A stretch of 6,169 nucleotides of DNA from Pseudomonadota bacterium (lineage in GTDB: Bacteria > Myxococcota > Polyangia > Polyangiales > Polyangiaceae): positions 1-6,169 of the forward strand of contig JAEZYO010000174.1 in the NCBI GenBank assembly GCA_023419055.1, in the 5' to 3' direction. The position numbers were made by a program, and so were the translations under genes. This document shows positions 1 to 5,104 of the stretch, piece after piece. The notes beneath the pieces are model-generated. The model was not told the origin of the DNA. It worked only from the letters and a program-made list of their open reading frames with translations, and ran no database searches. Numbering within the stretch: the first letter of the stretch is position 1; the number at the start of each line of letters is the position of its first letter.

Positions 1-429
1 ACCGCAGCGCTCGCGGCGTCGGGGGCTCTCGGGACGAACGTACTGCTCGGTGCGGGCGCGCTCTGGCTCTATATCGTCGGGTTGACGCACGTAGCCCGCT
101 TCGAAAACGGTGGCGCGATCGACCGCGCCTGGGTGGGCGCCTTCGTCCTCGCGCCGCTTTTCGTGTGCGCGCCGCGCATCGTCTCCGAGCGCAACTGGCT
201 GGCAGCGCTTTGCGCCTTGGGCTCGCTCGCGTGGAGCCTCCGCTCGCTCGGCTTTGCGCTGCGTGGCGGCAAGGGGCAGATCCCGCGCGCCGTCGTCACC
301 TTGATCGCCGGGGTGTCCCTGGTCGACGCGCTCTTCATCGCGCTAGAAGGCTTCTACTACGGCGTGATCCTGGCGCTCGCCTGCTTCTTGCTCACTCTGA
401 AGTGGCAGCGACGCATCCCTGGTACGTGA
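1..429 (+). CDS. eboC: EboC, UbiA-like membrane prenyltransferase homologue (C-terminal part)
   Basis: The reading frame is open from base 1 and ends at a TGA at 427-429, so the visible 142 residues are the C-terminal portion of a longer protein whose start lies left of the window. It is strongly hydrophobic, with about four candidate membrane segments: around residues 3-25, 45-58, 64-80 and 97-135 of the fragment. The motifs YIVGLTHVARFE (about 24-35) and VVTLIAGVSLVDALFIALEG (about 98-117) match what I recall of the EboC branch of the UbiA superfamily. UbiA enzymes transfer prenyl groups in the membrane; the Asp-rich catalytic motif normally lies in the N-terminal half and cannot be checked here. 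The neighbouring eboF, eboB and eboA support the assignment. It runs tail to tail with eboF, with 8 bp between the stops. An inner-membrane location is expected; the substrate is unknown. Confidence 0.82.
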   Translation, partial: TAALAASGALGTNVLLGAGALWLYIVGLTHVARFENGGAIDRAWVGAFVLAPLFVCAPRIVSERNWLAALCALGSLAWSLRSLGFALRGGKGQIPRAVVTLIAGVSLVDALFIALEGFYYGVILALACFLLTLKWQRRIPGT

Positions 430-433
430 CCAG
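419..433. other. Small inverted repeat between the convergent eboC and eboF ends
   Basis: A perfect 5-bp inverted repeat (CTGGT / ACCAG) flanks a 5-nt loop and spans the eboC stop codon and most of the 8-bp gap to the eboF stop. It is the only hairpin-forming element I see where the two transcripts meet. No T-run follows on either strand, so it is not a typical intrinsic terminator. Five base pairs can also occur by chance in GC-rich DNA. Confidence 0.25.
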
Positions 434-437
434 AGCT

Positions 438-1811
438 CTACTCGAACAGGTGCCGCAGCAAGAGGGCGCGCACGTCCGTGGCTGCCACGCTGTCGGCCGG
501 CAGTAGCTCCGGCACCGAGGACAGGAAGAGCGGGCCGTCTTCGGCTCGATCGGTGAGCCGACCGTGCGAGCCTTTCACCAGCGTCGCGTCGAGCGGGATC
601 ACGTCCAGCAGGTTCCGGAACCCGAGCTTGCGCGCCAAGAGTCGCCGGCCGACCTTGAGCATCGGGAACGTGAGCTTCGGATCGATGAACAGCTCGACCG
701 GATCGTAGCCAGGCTTGAGGTGGATATCGACCGTTCGCGCGTAATCGGGGGCGCGCGCGTCATCGAGCCAGAAGTAGTAGCTGAACCAGCGGTCGGCTCG
801 CGAGACGAGCACGAGCTCACCCGACCGCTCGTGATCGAGCCCCGCCGCGTGCTTGCCGGCGCCGTCGAGCACCTGCTCGACGCCGTCGAGCTTCTCGCAG
901 AGCCCGCGCACCGCCGGAAGATCCCGCGGATTTTTGACGTAGACGTGCGCGACTTGATGGTCGGCCACCGCGAACGCGCGGCTCGCTCCCGCGTCGAGCT
1001 GCTCGAGCCCGAGCTCTTCTCGCACCCGCAAGAAGCCCGCCTCGCGCAGCGCGCGATTCACGTGGATCGCGTCGGAGACGGCGGTAATGCCGTACTCGGA
1101 GAGCACCACCACTCGCAGGTTCTTCCGGCGAGCGAGCTCGAACAGCTCACCGCACACCGCGTCGACCTCGCCGAGCGCCTTCCCGATCCGCGGGTCGTTC
1201 GGGCCGAAGCGCTGCAAGTCGTAGTCGAGGTGAGGCAGGTAGACGAGCGTGAGCGTGGGGGCGCTCTTCTCGATGATGCGCTCGGCCGAGCGCGCGATCC
1301 AGTTCGTGGAGGTGATGTCCGCGCGAGGTCCCCAGAAGTTGAACAGCGGGAACATACCGAGCTCGCGGCTGAGCTCTTCGCGGAGCTCCGGCGGGTCCGT
1401 GTACACGTCGGGCAGCTTCCGGCCGTCGGCCGTGTACATCGGGCGCGGCGTCACCGAGATGTCCGCGCTCGAGTACATGTTGTACCACCAGAAGAGCTTC
1501 GCCGACGTGAAGCTCGGATCGCGGCGCTTGGCCTCGTCCCAGAGCTTGTCACCGTGGACGAGCTGGTTCGATTGCCGCCATAGCCAGATCTGAGAAAGAT
1601 CGCGGAAGTACCAGCCATTGCCGACGATGCCGTGCTCGCGCGGCAGCTTGCCGGTCACGAAGGTCGTCTGCACGGAGCAGGTGACCGCGGGTAGCACGCT
1701 GGTGAGCGGCCGGAGCGCGTGCGCGTCGCGAAAAGCTTCGAGCTTCGGCGTGTGCTCGCCGATGAGCCCCGGCGTGAGGCCCACGACGTTCAATACGAGA
1801 GTCGGATTCAC
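438..1811 (-). CDS. eboF: EboF, alkaline-phosphatase-superfamily (nucleotide pyrophosphatase-like) protein
   Basis: This 457-residue protein belongs to the type I phosphodiesterase/nucleotide pyrophosphatase branch of the alkaline phosphatase fold. PAVTCSVQTTFVTG (41-54) is the nucleophile loop, with Thr44 aligning to the catalytic Thr, followed by EHGIVGNGWYF (59-69). Further blocks are YLPHLDYDLQRFGP (191-204), VVLSEYGI (235-242), ADHQVAH (283-289) and GSHGR (414-418). Several usual metal-ligand positions differ: Asn8 for Asp, Gln200 for His, and Glu239-Tyr240 for Asp-His. The activity may therefore differ from ordinary phosphodiesterases; I believe these changes are shared across EboF but cannot verify that here. 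No N-terminal signal peptide is visible, so it is probably cytoplasmic. The start is GTG with AGGA 10 bp upstream. It is the last gene of the eboA-B-F block, 15 bp after eboB, and ends 8 bp from convergent eboC. The natural substrate is unknown. Confidence 0.85.
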   Translation of the reverse strand: MNPTLVLNVVGLTPGLIGEHTPKLEAFRDAHALRPLTSVLPAVTCSVQTTFVTGKLPREHGIVGNGWYFRDLSQIWLWRQSNQLVHGDKLWDEAKRRDPSFTSAKLFWWYNMYSSADISVTPRPMYTADGRKLPDVYTDPPELREELSRELGMFPLFNFWGPRADITSTNWIARSAERIIEKSAPTLTLVYLPHLDYDLQRFGPNDPRIGKALGEVDAVCGELFELARRKNLRVVVLSEYGITAVSDAIHVNRALREAGFLRVREELGLEQLDAGASRAFAVADHQVAHVYVKNPRDLPAVRGLCEKLDGVEQVLDGAGKHAAGLDHERSGELVLVSRADRWFSYYFWLDDARAPDYARTVDIHLKPGYDPVELFIDPKLTFPMLKVGRRLLARKLGFRNLLDVIPLDATLVKGSHGRLTDRAEDGPLFLSSVPELLPADSVAATDVRALLLRHLFE

Positions 1812-1821
1812 GCGGGCACGG

Positions 1822-1825
1822 TCCT
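1822..1825 (-). promoter_or_regulatory. Ribosome binding site of eboF
   Basis: AGGA (minus strand) lies 10 bp ahead of the GTG at 1811. It supports this non-ATG start, which begins exactly at the conserved N-terminal strand TLVLNVVGLT. The site sits in the 15-bp gap after the eboB stop. Confidence 0.5.
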
Positions 1826-1826
1826 G

Positions 1827-2711
1827 CTACTCGGCGTCGGTGCGAGGAGCCTGTCCGCGCAGCACCGAGTTGCCCTGATAGAGCTCTCGTTGGTCGACCC
1901 GGAGCTCGACGCCGAACTCTCGAGCGTCGAAGCGGCCGCTCTGCGCGAAGAAGGTCACCGGATTGTTCCAGCAGATGGTCTGGATCGAGCTCTCGCCGAT
2001 GCCGGCGTCGCGCATGGCTTGCGCGGTCTTCGGCACCTTCAGCGGATCGCTGACGCCCCAATCGGCGGCCGAGTTCACGAGGATGCGCTCCGCCCCGTAC
2101 TTTTGCACGAGCGCCACCATGCGTTGCTCATCCATCTTCGTGTTCGGATAGATGGAGTGCCCGGCCCAACACCCCGAGTCCAGCGTGGCGGCCAAGGTCT
2201 CTTCGTTGTTGTGGTCGACCAGGACGAGCTCCGGGGCGATGCCGCTCTCCTTGACGACGGCGAGCGTGCGCTCGGTCCCGCGCTTCTTGTCACGGTGCGG
2301 CGTGTGAATGAGGATAGGGAGCCCCGCGTCTTTGGCGAGCTCGATCTGGGCGAGAAAATACTTCTCTTCGGAGGGAGTGACGTCGTCGTACCCGATCTCA
2401 CCGACCGCCACGACGCCGTCCTTCTCGACGTAGAGCTTCAGGAGCTCCATCACGCCGTCCGCGAGGCGGGCGTTGTTCGCCTCCTTGGGGTTGAGCCCCA
2501 TGGTGCAAAGGTGCCGAATGCCGAACTGGCTCGCGCGGAAGCGCTCCCAACCGAGGAGCGAGAGAAAATAATCCTCGAAGCTGCCGACGTGCGTGCGCGG
2601 CTGCCCGAGCCAGAACGCGGGTTCGACGATGGCGCGAATGCCGGCCGCGGCCATGGCCTCGTAATCGTCGGTCGTCCGCGAAGTCATGTGGATGTGGGGA
2701 TCGAACAGCAT
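1827..2711 (-). CDS. eboB: EboB, TatD-family metal-dependent hydrolase
   Basis: This 294-residue amidohydrolase-fold (TIM barrel) protein resembles TatD DNases and related hydrolases. The full expected metal-ligand set is visible: His6 and His8 (DPHIH), Glu105 (GEIG), His136 and His139 (LIHTPH), His167 (VDHNNE) and Asp217 (SAADWG). A competent two-metal hydrolase is therefore likely. The length is a little above the roughly 260 residues usual for TatD, through an extended N-terminal loop (about 34-60) and a C-terminal tail. TatD relatives are often reported as Mg-dependent nucleases, but the ebo member may act on a small molecule or its phosphate; its substrate is not established. The ATG at 2711 is preceded by GGAG (2721-2724) inside the end of eboA. 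It is 4 bp from eboA and 15 bp from eboF, consistent with co-transcription. No signal peptide is seen, so it should be cytoplasmic. Confidence 0.88.
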   Translation of the reverse strand: MLFDPHIHMTSRTTDDYEAMAAAGIRAIVEPAFWLGQPRTHVGSFEDYFLSLLGWERFRASQFGIRHLCTMGLNPKEANNARLADGVMELLKLYVEKDGVVAVGEIGYDDVTPSEEKYFLAQIELAKDAGLPILIHTPHRDKKRGTERTLAVVKESGIAPELVLVDHNNEETLAATLDSGCWAGHSIYPNTKMDEQRMVALVQKYGAERILVNSAADWGVSDPLKVPKTAQAMRDAGIGESSIQTICWNNPVTFFAQSGRFDAREFGVELRVDQRELYQGNSVLRGQAPRTDAE

Positions 2712-2715
2712 GCGC

Positions 2716-3375
2716 TCAGGCTCCGTATCGAGAGAGATAGGTGGCGTCCTCGGGCACCGGGCGACCAGCAGCGCGACGTTCGCTCGCGTAGTCGGCGGCC
2801 ATGCGTGAGAGCTCCGGCGTGATGCGCGCCTCGAGCCCCTCGATGCGCTTCACCGACACCCCCAGGAAGATCGCCTTCATCACGGCTTGATGGAAGCTGC
2901 GGGGAGGAAAGTGTGCGGCCAAGAAGGGGTTCTCCGCGACGATCGCCTCGAACACGTCGAGCGAGTTGTGCCGGCAGGCTTGCTCACCCGTCTCCACGAA
3001 GCGTTCGGGCTCCGGCAGCGCCGCGAGCGTGCGCAGGATGCTCACCTGCTCACCGATCTCACCGGCCTCGAACAGCGCGAGCACCGAGCTCGCGTGCTCC
3101 GAAGGAGCGACGCTTCGTAGCCCGCGCAGCAGCAACCAGAGCCGGGCGAGGTCGGTCACCGTCCATTTCGGGCGCGCAGCGGGCAGCTCGGGGAAGGCGT
3201 CGCCGAGCGGCTGGCGCGCAGCGGAGCCGAGGCGGCGCGGGACGCTCGCGAAGAGCGCGCGAAACCCGATGCTGGTCGGCTCCGCCCCTTCCTTCTCGGC
3301 GCGCTCGATGAACGGAGCGGAGGAGGGCCACCGCTCCGCCAGTACGCTCGCCAAGGTCGCGTCCAGATCGGACAT
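2716..3375 (-). CDS. eboA: EboA family protein
   Basis: This 219-residue protein is predicted to be mostly helical, with no signal peptide or membrane segment. It is recognised by the conserved C-terminal half typical of EboA: GEQVSILR (108-115), ACRHN (133-137), VFEAIVAENPF (141-151), HFP (155-157), FHQAVMKAIFLGV (161-173), RIEGLEAR (177-184) and ASERRAAGRPVPED (197-210). The N-terminal third is variable. No catalytic motif is known to me, and its biochemical role in the cluster is unknown. It is the first gene of the minus-strand block eboA-B-F and ends 4 bp before eboB, whose ribosome binding site lies within its last codons. The ATG at 3375 is the first usable start: in-frame TAA codons lie just upstream. 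The nearest Shine-Dalgarno-like GGAG (3391-3394) is 15 bp away, longer than ideal. The roughly 100 bp upstream is the likely place for the operon promoter. Confidence 0.88.
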   Translation of the reverse strand: MSDLDATLASVLAERWPSSAPFIERAEKEGAEPTSIGFRALFASVPRRLGSAARQPLGDAFPELPAARPKWTVTDLARLWLLLRGLRSVAPSEHASSVLALFEAGEIGEQVSILRTLAALPEPERFVETGEQACRHNSLDVFEAIVAENPFLAAHFPPRSFHQAVMKAIFLGVSVKRIEGLEARITPELSRMAADYASERRAAGRPVPEDATYLSRYGA

Positions 3376-3477
3376 TCGTTAGAGCTCTTACTCCTCGGGG
3401 TTCGGGTGGCAAGGTCTAGCGAGCGCTCCTCCAGCGCGAGCGCATCTTTGAGGCTGGAACGTATTACGCGTTCGAGC

Positions 3478-3791
3478 TCAGGGCTTCGGCTTGAGCTTCT
3501 CGAGCGCACGTGGCTCCTTGACCAGGCCGACGAACCAGTTTCGGACGTTCTCGCGACACTTGTAGTCGAGGTCGCCGGGGCTCTGGGTGGCGAGCATCAC
3601 GAGACACCCGCGGAGCGCGCGCGCTTGAGCAGGCTCTCGAGCGGAGATTTGGTGGGTGGCTTCGCGCTCGCCGGCAAGTAGAGCTCGGCTTCGTCGAACG
3701 TCACCGCGGCTTGTAGCTTCGGGGAAGGGGAGCGGCTCGCGAAGCGGTTCAGCTCTCCGAGGAATAGTGACCATTCCCCGTCAAGCGACAA
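3478..3791 (-). pseudogene. Remnant of a DUF87/HerA-like P-loop ATPase, frameshifted and truncated
   Basis: Two overlapping frames together give one recognisable ATPase piece. The first frame (3791 to 3597, 64 codons if a TTG is used) carries FLGELNRFA, then LQAAVTFDEAELYLPAS with a Walker B-like hydrophobic-DE core, then KSPLESLLKRARSAGV before TGA. The match continues one frame over, from about 3602 to the stop at 3478, with VMLATQSPGDLDYKCRENV, RNWFVGLVKE and ALEKLKPKP. A single missing base near 3597-3603 joins RARSAG to VMLATQSPGD, an uninterrupted block in this family as I recall it. Only about 104 codons remain of a protein usually several hundred residues long. There is no Walker A, and an in-frame stop precedes the region at 3825-3827. 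It is probably a dead remnant left between two gene blocks; a sequencing error could explain the frameshift but not the truncation. Any original role as a DNA-translocating or helicase-like ATPase is inferred from the family only. Confidence 0.68.
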
Positions 3792-3824
3792 TGAGCGTCG
3801 CCAGCGTGCGTGGCTCGAGGGCGC

Positions 3825-5072
3825 TCAGCGACACTCGACGGATGGCACCCAAGGCTGCTCGTCGGAAGCGACTTGGTCGTGGAGGCCGACGATGGTCTTG
3901 CACTCGGCGGCCGACTCGCAGCCGATGTACTCGCAGCGCCCTCCGAAGCAGACCTCCGTCGGTGGACACTGCGCGTCAGTCTGGCAAGGGATGAGGCACT
4001 GACCGACGCCGTCCTCATCCGTGTTGCAACGGAGGAGCCTGCGATCCAAACCGGACGAGAGCCCGAGCGACTCGAGATCGGGGATGAGGGAGCACTCGCG
4101 ATCGGAGCGGCACCCGACGTAGATGCACTCACCCGCCTGGCAGGCCTCGAACAGCGCGCAATGCAGGTCGTTCGTGCACGGCGTCTCGCAACGCCCCGAG
4201 ATGCAGCGCTTGTCGAACGAGCAGTCGACGCTCTCCGCGCACTCGACGCAAGTCCCGCCGACGCAGAGCGGCGTGGAGCCGAAGCAGTCGCCGTCGCTCT
4301 CACAGTCGTTCGGGAGCACGCAGCGCGACTCCTCACAGGTCCAGAGGCAGAGCCCGTCGCAGTCGGGGTCGCTGCACACGGGATCGACGGGATCGAACGC
4401 CGGGTTCTCGCAGGCGCACGAGCCGCCGATGCAAGTATTGGCGACACACTCCGCGTCGGTGTCGCAGGCAGCGAAGTCGAGGCTGCAGGTTCCTTCCACG
4501 CAGCGATTCGCCAGGCAATCGACGTTGCTCGTGCATTCTCCAGACGAGACCACGCAGTTGCCCGCGCACACCCCTCCGCCGCCGCAGTCACCCGATTGGG
4601 TGCACTCCTTCGCGGTGCACCCCGGCAGGGTCTCCAGGCACTTGGCGGCGCGGCTCCGGCACTTCTCCGGAACGTCGGTCTCGAGGTTGCCGCAGCAGTC
4701 CGCGGGCTCCGCGCAATCGACCTGAAAGCACTCCTTGGTGCTGGGCGAAAGCTCGAAGCTCTGCGGCTGGCAGACGCCACGAATACAAGAGAACCCCTTG
4801 GCGCAGTCGTTCTTGACGGTGCAGCCGGTCCCCCGCTTGCTGCGATCCGTCGTTCGAGGTGGCGATGCGTCCGAACCGGAGGCGTCCTCCGGGCCTGCGT
4901 CGGCGTCCGGAGGAGCGCTGGCGTCGGTCGAGGCGTCGGGAGCGTTTGGCGTGACCGCCGGCTCCGTCGATTGATTGCAGCTCGCGACGACGCCGGCAGA
5001 GCCGAACGTGAACAAGAAGGCCGCGAGTGCAGCGCTTTCGAGTCGTCGAGTGGATCTCGGCTGTGCGTGCAT
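3825..5072 (-). CDS. Cysteine-rich lipoprotein (tandem paralogue 2)
   Basis: This 415-residue secreted protein starts with a lipoprotein signal peptide: basic RSTRR at 6-10, a hydrophobic stretch at about 13-29, and a lipobox VASC with the modified Cys at 32. Asn at +2 would allow outer-membrane sorting by the usual rule. A flexible Ala/Asp/Ser/Pro linker (about 33-80) leads into a Cys-rich domain (84-415), giving about 50 cysteines in all, presumably disulfide-bonded. The domain has about eight degenerate repeats of the form C-x(3)-D-x-C-x(4,5)-C-x-x-G-x-C, plus a DPDCDG motif. The ATG at 5072 was chosen because GAGGTGG (5080-5086) lies at good spacing and it fits the signal peptide. An in-frame GTG at 5108, which would overlap the upstream stop, has no such site. 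It lies 32 bp after its paralogue and is probably co-transcribed. I know of no function: adhesion, binding or structural roles are guesses. Confidence 0.83.
   Translation of the reverse strand: MHAQPRSTRRLESAALAAFLFTFGSAGVVASCNQSTEPAVTPNAPDASTDASAPPDADAGPEDASGSDASPPRTTDRSKRGTGCTVKNDCAKGFSCIRGVCQPQSFELSPSTKECFQVDCAEPADCCGNLETDVPEKCRSRAAKCLETLPGCTAKECTQSGDCGGGGVCAGNCVVSSGECTSNVDCLANRCVEGTCSLDFAACDTDAECVANTCIGGSCACENPAFDPVDPVCSDPDCDGLCLWTCEESRCVLPNDCESDGDCFGSTPLCVGGTCVECAESVDCSFDKRCISGRCETPCTNDLHCALFEACQAGECIYVGCRSDRECSLIPDLESLGLSSGLDRRLLRCNTDEDGVGQCLIPCQTDAQCPPTEVCFGGRCEYIGCESAAECKTIVGLHDQVASDEQPWVPSVECR
3890..3980 (-). repeat. Copy A of the diverged tandem-duplicated coding segment (C-terminal end)
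   Basis: This segment aligns without gaps to 5194-5284 at a constant offset of 1304 bp, with long identical runs such as the first 17 bases and CCGATGTACTCGCAG. It encodes the shared C-terminal block around CEYIGCES and ECKTI of the two cysteine-rich proteins. The best-preserved tracts mark a gene duplication rather than a mobile repeat. Confidence 0.7.
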
Positions 5073-5079
5073 GGGGCCA

Positions 5080-5086
5080 CCACCTC
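5080..5086 (-). promoter_or_regulatory. Ribosome binding site deciding the lipoprotein start
   Basis: GAGGTGG on the minus strand has its GAGG 10 bp ahead of the ATG at 5072. No comparable purine-rich site precedes the in-frame GTG at 5108. The site therefore favours the shorter, 415-residue product with a well-formed signal peptide. It lies in the short gap after the upstream paralogue's stop at 5105. Confidence 0.6.
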
Positions 5087-5104
5087 GTGAAAGCTGCCCC
5101 AAGC

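Noticed and set aside
564..1583. Plus-strand 339-codon open frame opposite eboF
   Set aside because: It is antisense to a clearly recognised gene. The product is rich in Arg, Glu and Val with no domain.
1719..2822. Plus-strand 367-codon open frame opposite eboB and parts of its neighbours
   Set aside because: It crosses three real genes antisense and its product shows no motif, whereas EboB has all its metal ligands in the opposite frame.
3423..3437. Inverted repeat GCGCT-N5-AGCGC as a terminator after the ATPase remnant
   Set aside because: The stem is only 5 bp and has no T-run on the minus strand. Such repeats are common by chance in this composition.
3461..3466. TAATAC on the minus strand as a -10 box for eboA
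   Set aside because: The hexamer alone is -10-like, but at 17 bp upstream the sequence is CCGAAG, not a -35 box, so no promoter can be supported.
3596..3603. Programmed frameshift in the ATPase fragment
   Set aside because: No slippery heptamer or strong downstream structure is seen, and the gene also lacks most of the protein, so plain decay is simpler.
3749..5083. Second long minus-strand frame (444 codons) overlapping the lipoprotein
   Set aside because: The product is low-complexity Arg/Ser/Ala/Pro sequence typical of out-of-frame reading in high-GC DNA. The paralogous pair is conserved in the other frame.
3810..5090. Plus-strand 426-codon open frame opposite the lipoprotein gene
   Set aside because: It is a shadow of the GC-rich Cys-coding gene. 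Its product is an Arg/Ala/Leu/Val-rich sequence with no recognisable domain, while the minus-strand frame has a signal peptide, a ribosome binding site and a paralogue.
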